The position numbers and the translations under genes are program-made. DNA of 20,131 nt. It comes from an uncultured Clostridia bacterium. Lineage in GTDB: Bacteria; Bacillota; Clostridia; TANB77; CAG-508. The stretch is taken from assembly GCA_934122385.1 (NCBI GenBank), contig CAKOWP010000022.1:1-20131 (forward strand). The letters run 5' to 3'. Positions within the stretch are counted from its first letter, which is position 1. Each line of letters opens with the position of its first letter. Below are positions 1-6,889 of this stretch, piece by piece. Below the pieces are notes generated by a model, which saw only the letters and a program-made list of their open reading frames with translations, made no database searches and was not told where the DNA came from.

Positions 1-12
1 CTGACACACCCA

Positions 13-70
13 GGGTGAACAAATCATAAATTAATTTTATCAATTTAGGGTGTCCTAATCAAAAATTATT
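13..70 (+). repeat. Two copies of a 23-24 bp GGGTG repeat at the left edge
   Basis: Two related units begin with GGGTG at 13 and 48 and share the core ATCATAAATTA / ATCAAAAATTA (units 13-36 and 48-70, period 35). Immediately upstream, CACCC at 7-11 faces GGGTG at 13-17 around a single A, so another copy in the opposite orientation may begin outside the window. The same unit occurs on the minus strand at the right edge (20065-20116). The units lie in the non-coding DNA downstream of the divIC-like gene. Function is unknown. Confidence 0.6.
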
Positions 71-87
71 GACAGTACCTATTGTAA

Positions 88-135
88 AAAAATGTAAAAA
101 ACAAAACCAATTTTAGTAGCAAAATCGATTTTGTT
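88..135 (-). terminator. Probable terminator of the yabP-yabQ-divIC block
   Basis: Imperfect hairpin: 100-114 pairs with 121-135 with two mismatches around a 6-nt loop. On the minus strand it is followed by T-rich tracts. It lies 9 bp beyond the stop codon of the divIC-like gene. Confidence 0.5.
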
Positions 136-143
136 ATATTTAT

Positions 144-416
144 TTACATACCCTTATCTACATATACTTTTTCGTTTGGGTAATACATTTCTAATTTTTC
201 TCTTGCCATTTGTTCTATAAATTCTTTTGAATTTACATTTTCTTTTTCTGAATTAAGCTCATCATTGTATGATTTTTGAGTTTCTATTTTGCTAGCAAGT
301 TCTTTACTATTTGCACTATATTGATTTAATACTTTTTGTTGATTTATCAATGTAAATATTGCATACCCTAAAACTAATAATATTAATAATCTTTTATACA
401 ATTTTTTCTTTTTCAT
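144..416 (-). CDS. divIC: FtsB/DivIC-family septum formation initiator
   Basis: A 90-aa single-pass membrane protein of the DivIC/FtsB type. It has a short basic N-terminus (MKKKK), one transmembrane segment at about residues 9-24, an extracytoplasmic stretch with coiled-coil heptads at about 30-62, and a C-terminal part reading IEQMAREKLEMYYPNEKVYV, which is typical of the family (AR..L.M..PgE). DivIC works with FtsL and DivIB in the septal divisome. The RBS GGAGAG is 6 nt before the ATG. It lies 88 bp downstream of yabQ; B. subtilis has the same order yabP-yabQ-divIC, which supports the name. The S1-domain gene yabR that often follows is not in the window. The weak point is that small coiled-coil membrane proteins are hard to assign from sequence alone; synteny carries much of the call. 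Confidence 0.82.
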   Translation of the reverse strand: MKKKKLYKRLLILLVLGYAIFTLINQQKVLNQYSANSKELASKIETQKSYNDELNSEKENVNSKEFIEQMAREKLEMYYPNEKVYVDKGM

Positions 417-442
417 AAGTATCTCTCCAGTCTAAATAACAT

Positions 443-470
443 ATAATATATATTTCTACTTTTTTTTCAA
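443..470 (-). promoter_or_regulatory. Possible promoter for divIC
   Basis: On the minus strand TTGAAA (465-470) and TATTAT (443-448) are separated by 16 bp, in the 88-bp gap between yabQ and divIC. A separate vegetative promoter would let divIC be expressed outside sporulation. The sequence is so AT-rich that this is only a candidate. Confidence 0.4.
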
Positions 471-504
471 AAATCCTGCTTATTTTTTGAAAAAATTGTA
501 ATAT

Positions 505-981
505 TTAAGAATGAACTTTATTTTTGGGTGATTTTAATACATTTTTTAACTTATTTTGACTTTTTATTTTAAATTTACCAATGTTTATTGTAATAAAATT
601 TATTGGTCGAATAATTAATTTTTTAATAAATTTTATTAGTAATTTTATTGGCATTAATATAATTGATATAATTTTTTTGATTATTTTTATGATTTTGACA
701 TTTATGTTTATAAAGTATTTGCTGAATAATATCATATAAATTAAACACCCTAAAAATACTCCTAAAAACATGTAAAAACGTACTTCTCCATTACTAAAGG
801 TAAATATAGAGTAAAGTAATATAAAACCTGTTAAAATCCAAAATAATATATCTTGCATATATGTAACAACGTCTGATGTTTTAAAACTTTTTCGTAGGAT
901 TCTGAATATGTCAAATAATATTCCTATTACGATTCCATTTATAGTAAATATCAAAAATAAATTTGCTTGATTTGCAACCAT
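505..981 (-). CDS. yabQ: Spore cortex biosynthesis protein YabQ
   Basis: A 158-aa multi-spanning membrane protein. Hydrophobic segments run from about residues 7-25, 45-64 and 67-88, followed by a lysine- and isoleucine-rich amphipathic C-terminal half. The N-terminal pattern NQANLFLIFTINGIVIGILF DIFR matches the YabQ family, whose members sit in the forespore outer membrane and are needed for cortex peptidoglycan. The ATG at 981 has an AAAGGA-type RBS about 10 nt upstream. The gene follows yabP by 54 bp, the arrangement known from Bacillus and Clostridium, and so marks the organism as a spore former. The C-terminal tail is poorly conserved and I read no motif in it. Confidence 0.87.
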   Translation of the reverse strand: MVANQANLFLIFTINGIVIGILFDIFRILRKSFKTSDVVTYMQDILFWILTGFILLYSIFTFSNGEVRFYMFLGVFLGCLIYMILFSKYFININVKIIKIIKKIISIILMPIKLLIKFIKKLIIRPINFITINIGKFKIKSQNKLKNVLKSPKNKVHS

Positions 982-1035
982 AATTTCTCAGTCCTTTGTT
1001 TATTTTAAATTTTGTCTGTCAATTTTCATTACTTA

Positions 1036-1332
1036 TTATTTGAAAATTTTACTTATTAAATTTCCTTTGTTTTTTTCTGTTTCTTTGTCACTATAAGCTA
1101 AATAAGATATATCTCCCTCTATTATTACTTCTGATGTATCTATACTTAATTTGTTTATTCTTAAGTTTTCACCTTTTACAGTTAATAATCCGAGTTCTGT
1201 TTCTACCATTACTACTTGGTCATCAAAACTTAATACATCATTTACACCTGATATGCTTAGCTTCCCCCTATTTTCTAATATTAGGTTTTGTATTACTCCA
1301 GTGTTTATTGTTTTTCTTTCATCAATAGTCAT
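1036..1332 (-). CDS. yabP: Sporulation protein YabP
   Basis: A 98-aa soluble protein with the YabP/YqfC family pattern: N-LILENR-KLSISGVNDVLSFDD at about residues 16-38, then ETELGLLTVKGENLRINKLS at about 45-64 and an EGDISYL segment near residue 74. YabP acts with YabQ in spore cortex formation in the mother cell. The start at 1332 is chosen because the family begins with a short variable arm before the ENR motif. The RBS (AAAGGA) is rather far, about 12 nt, from the ATG. In Bacillus yabP is transcribed by sigma-E. A TATACATT element about 45 bp upstream resembles a sigma-E -10, but I see no properly spaced -35, so I do not list a promoter. Confidence 0.9.
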   Translation of the reverse strand: MTIDERKTINTGVIQNLILENRGKLSISGVNDVLSFDDQVVMVETELGLLTVKGENLRINKLSIDTSEVIIEGDISYLAYSDKETEKNKGNLISKIFK

Positions 1333-1451
1333 ATAGTATCACAATCCTTTCTAAAATGTATAAATATTATTTATAGCTTTTTCCTGTTTCTCTGATATTT
1401 ATATATATTCACAGGTTGTCTTTTTTAGAACTTTAAAAAAACAAAATACAG

Positions 1452-1483
1452 AAAAAAGAAGTGCTACATTGTAACACTTCTTT
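1452..1483 (-). terminator. Terminator of the Clp-M41 gene
   Basis: The hairpin AAAGAAGTG (1455-1463) / CACTTCTTT (1475-1483), with inner TAC/GTA pairs, is followed on the minus strand by a T run. It separates the protease gene from yabP. Confidence 0.85.
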
Positions 1484-1498
1484 GATTTGTTAGGAAAC

Positions 1499-3412
1499 TT
1501 ATCTATTTACCAATATGCTTCCTAGGGCTTTTTTAATGAATAATCCTCCTTTATCTTCTGTTAATATTTCGTCTAAATCTTTTTTAGACAAAATACCATT
1601 TTGCATTAGTCCACCTACAATTAGTTCTAATTCTTTTTTGTGTTTATTTAATGTGTCCGTTGCGTAAGTTTCTGCTTCTTCAAGGATTTTATCGATTTCT
1701 TGGTTGATGTTTTCTATTGTGTTCTTATCACACAATATTTTTTCATTGTCTTCTTCATATACGTGATTTTTAAATAAATCACTTAGACCATATGACATCA
1801 CCATTTTTTTAGCAATATTGGTTGCTTTAGCCAAATCAGATGAAGCTCCAGATGAAATCTCACTCGAATACATTTTTTCTGCTATTCTGCCAGCTAACAT
1901 TTTACCAATTAACTGAATATAATATTGCTTGGTATTTGAAGGTACCTGGCTTTCATCGATTTCGTCAACATTAACTCCAAGATAATTTTCGGCAGGCATA
2001 ATGGATACAGCTAATGTACATGAACAACGCTTTAGTTCATTTGAAAAATGCTGTAAAATAAAGTGTCCTGCTTCGTGATAAGCTGTTGCCATCTTTTGCT
2101 TTATGGACATATTATCAAATTGCTTTTTACGTATAGAAAAGTTTGACAATATGTCTTCTTTTATAACCTGATGTCGTCCATTTAATTCTGCTACGACCAT
2201 AGATCTGTCAATTAAATCTAGTGTCCTATCTGGATTTCTTGTTTCATAATTAAAACATGAAGCGTTAAGAATAGTGGAATCAACTAAAGATTTTGAGATA
2301 GTTGTTTTATGGAAATCTTCTAATCGGGAAATCTGATTTTTTATCATATCATAGACTTCATCTGAATGAGGTTCTTTTACAATGATTTTTTCAAATCTCC
2401 TTTTTAGTGCTCCATCTTTTGAAAAATACTTTTCATATTCTTTTTTTGTTGTTGCTCCAATAACCCGTGTTTCGCCTCTTGCCAAAATTGGTTTTAAGGC
2501 ATTTGCTAAATCCAGGTCACCATCTCTACAAGCTCCTGCTCCAAGAATTGTATGAATTTCATCAATGAACAAAATACAGTTTGGATTTTGCTCTAAAAAT
2601 TTGATTAGTTCATTGAATCTTTCTTCTGCTGAGCCTCTGTACTGTGTTCCAGCTAAAATAGAATTTACTTCTAAAACAACAATTTTTAAATCTTTGAATT
2701 TTTCATAGCAGTTTCCTGTTGCTATTTTCCATGCAAGTTTTTCTACAATTGCTGTTTTCCCAACACCTGGTTCACCAACTAAAATAGCATTCCTTTTTGT
2801 GGCTTTTGACAAAATCTGTATTAACAGATTTGTTTCCTCTTCCCTTCCAAGAATATTACATTTGGTTTCTTCTGGTGAAAATTTTTCATTCATTACGTAT
2901 AAGAAACTTGATAATTTTCTTGGAATTGCCATTTTAGTTGTTTTTGTATAGAATTTTTCACCTATTGTTTCTGGTATCTCAGTGTTTTCTCCTACACAAG
3001 ATACTAATAAGTCCAAATACTCATCAGTATATGTCTCTGTAAGTGCTGCAAAAACAAAATCTTGATTAACCATATTGGTATTATATGATTCTTTCGCTAA
3101 GTCTATTGCAAAGATAAATGTACTCAACAGTTCTGTTGAGATTACAAATGTATGACCATCAACAATTAAATTTGTTTTTTCGGTGCTATCCATTTTTTTA
3201 GTTTGCCAAAATTCAGTTATTTTTTCAGTAATTTTTTGGTTATCCATATTATTCTTAAGTAAATAACTATGGAATGAGTTTTTTTCTCTTAACGCAAGTA
3301 CTCCTAATATCAACCTCCTTGTTAAACAACTGGCATTAAGCCGTTTTGATACCTCTTCAGATATTAGCAGCAATTCTACTAAATCTGGACTAAAAAATAT
3401 TTGATTACTCAT
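1499..3412 (-). CDS. Hybrid ATP-dependent protease: Clp N-domain + ClpC-type AAA+ motor + FtsH-type M41 zinc peptidase
   Basis: A 637-aa protein with no transmembrane segment. Residues 1-135 resemble a Clp N-terminal double repeat. Residues 185-425 are a Clp D1-type AAA+ module: Walker A GEPGVGKT 213-220, pore loop AGTQYRG (Tyr258), Walker B ILFIDE 280-285, sensor 1 near GATT 319-322, arginine fingers at RR 338-339, sensor 2 around NPDRTLDLID 393-402. Residues 430-637 are a peptidase M41 domain: zinc/catalytic HEAGH 446-450 and the third-ligand motif SSGASSD with Asp526. All catalytic residues look intact. True FtsH has two N-terminal membrane helices and an FtsH-type AAA domain, whereas true ClpC has a second AAA domain and docks on ClpP. 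This chain combines one half of each and is expected to be a self-contained cytosolic unfoldase-protease. RBS AGGAGG is 6 nt before the ATG. It has its own promoter and terminator, so it is monocistronic. Substrates are unknown. Confidence 0.88.
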   Translation of the reverse strand: MSNQIFFSPDLVELLLISEEVSKRLNASCLTRRLILGVLALREKNSFHSYLLKNNMDNQKITEKITEFWQTKKMDSTEKTNLIVDGHTFVISTELLSTFIFAIDLAKESYNTNMVNQDFVFAALTETYTDEYLDLLVSCVGENTEIPETIGEKFYTKTTKMAIPRKLSSFLYVMNEKFSPEETKCNILGREEETNLLIQILSKATKRNAILVGEPGVGKTAIVEKLAWKIATGNCYEKFKDLKIVVLEVNSILAGTQYRGSAEERFNELIKFLEQNPNCILFIDEIHTILGAGACRDGDLDLANALKPILARGETRVIGATTKKEYEKYFSKDGALKRRFEKIIVKEPHSDEVYDMIKNQISRLEDFHKTTISKSLVDSTILNASCFNYETRNPDRTLDLIDRSMVVAELNGRHQVIKEDILSNFSIRKKQFDNMSIKQKMATAYHEAGHFILQHFSNELKRCSCTLAVSIMPAENYLGVNVDEIDESQVPSNTKQYYIQLIGKMLAGRIAEKMYSSEISSGASSDLAKATNIAKKMVMSYGLSDLFKNHVYEEDNEKILCDKNTIENINQEIDKILEEAETYATDTLNKHKKELELIVGGLMQNGILSKKDLDEILTEDKGGLFIKKALGSILVNR

Positions 3413-3451
3413 AATATGCCTCCTTATGTTATGTAAAATTTGTATGCTATA

Positions 3452-3480
3452 ATTCTACAACTTATTTACATAATTGTCAA
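3452..3480 (-). promoter_or_regulatory. Sigma-A-type promoter of the Clp-M41 gene
   Basis: On the minus strand TTGACA (3475-3480), a 17-bp spacer and TAGAAT (3452-3457). The spacer begins ATTATGTAAA, a sequence also found just after the -35 of the SDR operon and (with one change) coaD promoters. ATGTAAA occurs again inverted in the leader near 3430. Confidence 0.7.
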
Positions 3481-3503
3481 TATGCTATGTTGTTATCTAT
3501 AAG

Positions 3504-3550
3504 AAAAAAACGCAAAACCCAAGTTAAAATTATAACTTAAATTTTGCGTT
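3504..3550 (-). terminator. Terminator of the 112-aa gene
   Basis: AACGCAAAA (3509-3517) pairs with TTTTGCGTT (3542-3550), with an inner AAGTT/AACTT stem, and is followed on the minus strand by a run of seven T. It is a strong rho-independent terminator directly after the stop codon at 3558. Confidence 0.88.
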
Positions 3551-3557
3551 TTCATAA

Positions 3558-3896
3558 CTATAAAATTAAATGAATTTTGTACACTATTGGCCGATATCTT
3601 ACTCCAAAGGAATCCAAAGTACTTTTTTCCTTTTTATTAAGTTTTCGTATATAAGTGTGTTTCTTTTCCTTACTTTTAAAATGAATTTCCTTTATTAAGG
3701 AATTATTTATTTTACCAATTTTAAAAAACTCTCTGGTGGTAATTAAATATAAATATGGTTCAATTCTATAACCAATGTCCTCGATAATTTTAATTTCCTG
3801 ACAAGTAAGCCTCCGTTCTAGCACTTTTTTTCCATTTGCCTTATAGCGTCTTAATTGTTCCCGTAATTTAACATACTGAAAATCCTTATCTTTCAT
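3558..3896 (-). CDS. Unrecognised small basic protein with an internal duplication
   Basis: A 112-aa, lysine/arginine-rich protein that I do not recognise. It contains two halves that align without gaps at an offset of 56 residues: residues 28-52 and 84-108 share L30/L86, E34/E90, I38/L94, G42/G98, R44/R100, P47/P103 and Y50/Y106, giving the pattern L-x3-E-x3-[IL]-x3-G-x-R-x2-P-x2-Y. The basic composition would fit a nucleic-acid-binding protein, but there is no named motif. It has no signal peptide and no membrane segment. RBS AAGGAGG is 6-7 nt before the ATG, and the gene has its own promoter and terminator. It is transcribed divergently from the PhoH-like gene across a 216-bp control region that carries repeated elements, which suggests co-regulation. 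Confidence 0.75.
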   Translation of the reverse strand: MKDKDFQYVKLREQLRRYKANGKKVLERRLTCQEIKIIEDIGYRIEPYLYLITTREFFKIGKINNSLIKEIHFKSKEKKHTYIRKLNKKEKSTLDSFGVRYRPIVYKIHLIL

Positions 3897-3953
3897 ATAA
3901 GTCCTCCTTAATTTTACAGTTAAAAAGTTACTAAAGAATTAAATCTTTATATA

Positions 3954-3982
3954 AGTATAACACAAATTTGTATTTTTTTAAA
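3954..3982 (-). promoter_or_regulatory. Possible promoter of the 112-aa gene
   Basis: On the minus strand TTTAAA (3977-3982), a 17-bp spacer and TATACT (3954-3959). The -10 overlaps a copy of the 12-bp element TTTATATAAGTA (3946-3957) that recurs next to the phoH-like start. Confidence 0.45.
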
Positions 3983-4011
3983 GATATTTTTATTTTTTAT
4001 TTTAAAAAGTA

Positions 4012-4040
4012 TTGAAAAATTAACTATTTTATTATATAAT
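4012..4040 (+). promoter_or_regulatory. Promoter of the PhoH-like gene
   Basis: TTGAAA (4012-4017), a 17-bp spacer and TATAAT (4035-4040). Its leader runs about 65 nt to the start codon and contains a second copy of TTTATATAAGTA (4077-4088) plus a partial inverted copy at 4063-4071. Confidence 0.8.
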
Positions 4041-4112
4041 TTTTACGGAACTTATTTATGTATACTTATATTTATATTTATATAAGTAATCTTTATGAAA
4101 AGGAGTAAAAAT

Positions 4113-5615
4113 ATGGCTACACGAAAATTTTTTATTTTAGGACTTCAGTCCTTGATTTCAAGTACTGACTCTACACTTCGGTTTGGAAATGATAACACAA
4201 TAGTTATACCATTTCCGGAAGGAATTGACGAATTACATAAACTCTCAATTCACTTTAATGAAAAAGGAAGAGTTGCTAAAAAACTTTTGGATTATTTTTC
4301 AACATTTAAAATTGAAGCATTGCTTTCTGAGAAAGGAGTTATCCAAGAAAATGGTTCATACTTAAAATTCGAAAAAGGCTATCGGGATGTTTCTGTTCCG
4401 GAAAATCTTGGTAACATTTCAAGATTCGAAAAAAGGAGAATTGAAATTGCACTGGGAATGAAGAAAAAAGGTATAAAAGCAATTATTATTTCTAAGAATC
4501 CTGCTTTTAGGATGAAACTTAATGATATTAAACTTGCGGCACAGCCATTTAAGGATGATATTTTTCCTCCATTAAATGAGCAGTATACTGGTAGGATTAA
4601 TTGTAAGATGAGTGAAGAAAAGTTCGATTTGTTCTCCTCTCAGGGATATCTCACAAAAAAAGATATTTTGGAAAATTCAAAAATTGAATGGATTACAAAT
4701 CTCTTTTTAAATATCTCTTCTGCAACTATCCCATCTCATTCTATTTTGGCACGATATGATGGAAGTAAAATTGTTCCTCTAAGATTTTCAGAAAGTCATC
4801 CTTTCGGAATTTCGGCAAAAAAAGCAGGACAGCACATGGCATTGGAAGCTTTACTAACAAACCCTGAGGACGCACCTATTGTAATACTTAAAGGTGGTGC
4901 GGGAACTGGCAAAACTATATTATCCCTTGCATGTGGTTTGCAAAATACCTATGCGTCGTCATTAGATGAGGAAAAATATTCTCAAATAATGATAACAACA
5001 CCTACAGAAACTCTTCGAGAGGAAAATTTAGGATTTCTTCCAGGCGAACTTGAGCAAAAGTTTGATCCGTATCTTGGTGGAATTATGGATAATCTGAATA
5101 TTTTAGTTAGTAATAAATTTAAAACGAAGAAATTTACTAATGCTGATTTAATTAATTCTAATAATTCAGAAAAAGAAGATAACCTAAAAGCAGAAAACTC
5201 AAAGCCGAGAGCTGATAAAAATGTTAAAAAAAATGATTCAAAGCCAAAAACGGAAAGTAAACCTACAACGAAACAAATTGTAAACAAATTCTTTTCTTCA
5301 GGTATTATTGTTATGCAGTTGATAGGACATCTTAGAGGACGTAGTATAACAAATACAATTTTTATTATTGATGAAGCACAGAATATCGAACCTTCTGTAA
5401 TAAAAAGTATTGTTACGAGAGCTGGAAAAGGTTCAAAGTTTGTTTTTATTGGTGATCCAACTCAGATAGACAATCCAGATCTTAATGAAAGATATAATGG
5501 ATTAGTATATCTTTCTGAAAAAATGAAAGGCAATCATATGTGTTGGCAGGTCACCTTAGAAAATGAAGAATCAGTAAGGAGTAAGCTTGCTTATGTAGCC
5601 GCAAAAATTTTGTAG
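4113..5615 (+). CDS. PhoH-family (PIN-PhoH type) ATPase with a degenerate PIN domain and a charged insert
   Basis: A 500-aa protein starting at the ATG at 4113, which has AGGAG 7 nt upstream; the ATG at 4095 overlaps this RBS and is unlikely. The C-terminal half is a PhoH-type P-loop ATPase: Walker A GGAGTGKT 261-268, TTPTETLREENLGFLPGEL at 295-313, HLRGRSITNTIFIIDEAQN 406-423 (Walker B) and GDPTQIDNPDL 447-457. The N-terminal 60 residues follow the PIN pattern of PIN-PhoH proteins (VIPFPEGIDEL at 31-41), but the usual first acidic motif LDTN reads LGLQ (9-12), so nuclease activity is probably lost. Residues about 349-387 are a Ser/Asn/Lys-rich low-complexity insert between the ATPase motifs. 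PIN-PhoH proteins are reported as RNA helicase/RNases. Here an ATPase or RNA-remodelling role without cleavage is inferred. Orthologue identity is uncertain. Confidence 0.82.
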   Translation: MATRKFFILGLQSLISSTDSTLRFGNDNTIVIPFPEGIDELHKLSIHFNEKGRVAKKLLDYFSTFKIEALLSEKGVIQENGSYLKFEKGYRDVSVPENLGNISRFEKRRIEIALGMKKKGIKAIIISKNPAFRMKLNDIKLAAQPFKDDIFPPLNEQYTGRINCKMSEEKFDLFSSQGYLTKKDILENSKIEWITNLFLNISSATIPSHSILARYDGSKIVPLRFSESHPFGISAKKAGQHMALEALLTNPEDAPIVILKGGAGTGKTILSLACGLQNTYASSLDEEKYSQIMITTPTETLREENLGFLPGELEQKFDPYLGGIMDNLNILVSNKFKTKKFTNADLINSNNSEKEDNLKAENSKPRADKNVKKNDSKPKTESKPTTKQIVNKFFSSGIIVMQLIGHLRGRSITNTIFIIDEAQNIEPSVIKSIVTRAGKGSKFVFIGDPTQIDNPDLNERYNGLVYLSEKMKGNHMCWQVTLENEESVRSKLAYVAAKIL

Positions 5616-5637
5616 TTATTACAAAATTTTTAGCAGT

Positions 5638-5672
5638 AATATCCCCTCAAGTTTTATGTGTGAGGGGATATT
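5638..5672. terminator. Bidirectional terminator between phoH-like and aspartokinase genes
   Basis: A perfect 12-bp stem (5638-5649 with 5661-5672), containing TATCCCCTCA and its complement, stands between two convergent genes. T-rich sequence follows on the plus strand. Confidence 0.85.
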
Positions 5673-5686
5673 TACTTTTATATTTG

Positions 5687-6733
5687 TTATTTTATAATTA
5701 TATTATGCACTTTTTTCAAAAAACCATCATCCACTATTCCTTTAAAATCAACCGAAATCTTAGACTCAGAAACATTAAACTCGAGCATTTCTAGCTTATT
5801 CTTTTGAATAATATCTAACAGATTCTTAATAAAATCATAATTTCTAATAATTCCATTACCAACAACAGAAATTCTAGAAATATCCTTTTTAACAGCACTC
5901 TTAATAGTATTTTCCTCAATAATATCAGTAATAATAGTACCAGCCTTATTATCAAAAGTAGATTTTGTTATAATAGGGATTTTAAATTTTTCACCTATTT
6001 CAGCACATCTATTGTGAAGAACTTTAGCACCTTCGCTGGAAATTTCCATCATCTCATTATACGAAAGTGCTGGAATTTTTTTAGCTTCTGGAACTTTATT
6101 AGGGTCTGTTGTGTACACTCCATCTACATCGGAAAAAATGTAACATTCTTTAGCTTTTAAAGCTGCAGCAATTGCAATGGCTGATGTATCTGAGCCCCCT
6201 CTCCCCAATGTCGTAATATCAAGATTTTCGTTATATCCTTGAAAACCAGCAATTATGACTATTTTCCTTTTTTCAAGTTCTTGTAAAATTCTTGTAGTAT
6301 CTATATTTTTAATAATTGCGTTTTGATTTGTATTGTCTGTAAGTATTCCCGCTTGCCATCCTGTAAGCGATATTGATTTATATCCCATTTTATTTAATAA
6401 TATACTTAATTTTGAAATTGAAATTTGTTCTCCTGAACTAAGTAACATATCCATTTCTCGAAAAAATTCAAGATTTGTTGATGTATTTTTTTTAGAATTT
6501 GATGAGCATTTCTCAATGCCAGAATTCTTTGTGTTTTTATTATATTTTGTATTTTCTTCTATTAGTTGTGAAGCTTCATTTATTAATTTGTCCGTTGTTT
6601 TTCCTTGAGCTGAAAGTATTACGACTATGTTATTTTCTTTATTATACATATCTATAATTTTTTGAGCTACAATTTTTAACTTATTATTGTCTGCTACTGA
6701 ACTTCCTCCAAATTTCATTACTATTGTGTCCAT
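5687..6733 (-). CDS. Aspartate kinase, short form with a single ACT region
   Basis: A 348-aa enzyme that phosphorylates aspartate, the first step toward lysine, methionine, threonine and diaminopimelate. It has KFGGSSV at residues 7-13, GRGGSDTSA near 180, and the ATP-binding motif FSDVDGVYTTDPNKV near 205. After the kinase domain only one ACT-like segment (from about residue 286, ISVVGNG) is present; most bacterial aspartokinases run to 400 or more residues with two ACT repeats. A Lys/Asn/Ser-rich insert sits at about residues 62-86. The ATG at 6733 is chosen because GAGGTGG lies 5 nt upstream; a GTG three codons earlier overlaps that RBS. A large hairpin sits in its leader. The one-ACT form may be feedback-insensitive or assemble differently; this is inference. 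Confidence 0.88.
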   Translation of the reverse strand: MDTIVMKFGGSSVADNNKLKIVAQKIIDMYNKENNIVVILSAQGKTTDKLINEASQLIEENTKYNKNTKNSGIEKCSSNSKKNTSTNLEFFREMDMLLSSGEQISISKLSILLNKMGYKSISLTGWQAGILTDNTNQNAIIKNIDTTRILQELEKRKIVIIAGFQGYNENLDITTLGRGGSDTSAIAIAAALKAKECYIFSDVDGVYTTDPNKVPEAKKIPALSYNEMMEISSEGAKVLHNRCAEIGEKFKIPIITKSTFDNKAGTIITDIIEENTIKSAVKKDISRISVVGNGIIRNYDFIKNLLDIIQKNKLEMLEFNVSESKISVDFKGIVDDGFLKKVHNIIIK

Positions 6734-6752
6734 ATGGACCACCTCTTTTAAA

Positions 6753-6800
6753 TAATATATAAAGCCTTATTTTAGTAAAAATATGGCTCTTTATATATTA
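6753..6800 (-). promoter_or_regulatory. Inverted repeat in the aspartokinase leader
   Basis: TAATATATAAAG (6753-6764) and CTTTATATATTA (6789-6800) are perfect 12-bp inverted repeats, with a further GCC/GGC pairing inside. The element ends about 20 bp upstream of the aspartokinase start codon on the minus strand. It could be an operator or an RNA hairpin. It has no T run, so it is not a classical terminator, and it is too short for the lysine riboswitch. Confidence 0.4.
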
Positions 6801-6802
6801 TG

Positions 6803-6834
6803 CAAAAAAAGAACTATGTTTCCATAATTCTTTT
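6803..6834 (-). terminator. Terminator of prfB
   Basis: AAAAGAACTATG (6807-6818) pairs with CATAATTCTTTT (6823-6834), one mismatch, with a 4-nt loop and a following T run on the minus strand. It lies 55 bp beyond the prfB stop. Confidence 0.8.
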
Positions 6835-6889
6835 AGTTAAATTTATTGGTAAGTAAACTGATTTACACATTTTTTGTTCACTTTAAAAT

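Noticed and set aside
70..100. Plus-strand promoter TTGACA with TGTAAA at the left edge
   Set aside because: The -10 is poor and no plus-strand gene follows; the region is the downstream flank of a minus-strand operon.
505..981. Further GGGTG repeat copies near 526 and 734
   Set aside because: These are isolated pentamers inside the yabQ coding sequence without the ATAAATTATT core.
6731..6742. GTG start for aspartokinase three codons upstream
   Set aside because: That GTG lies inside the GAGGTGG ribosome binding site of the ATG at 6733.
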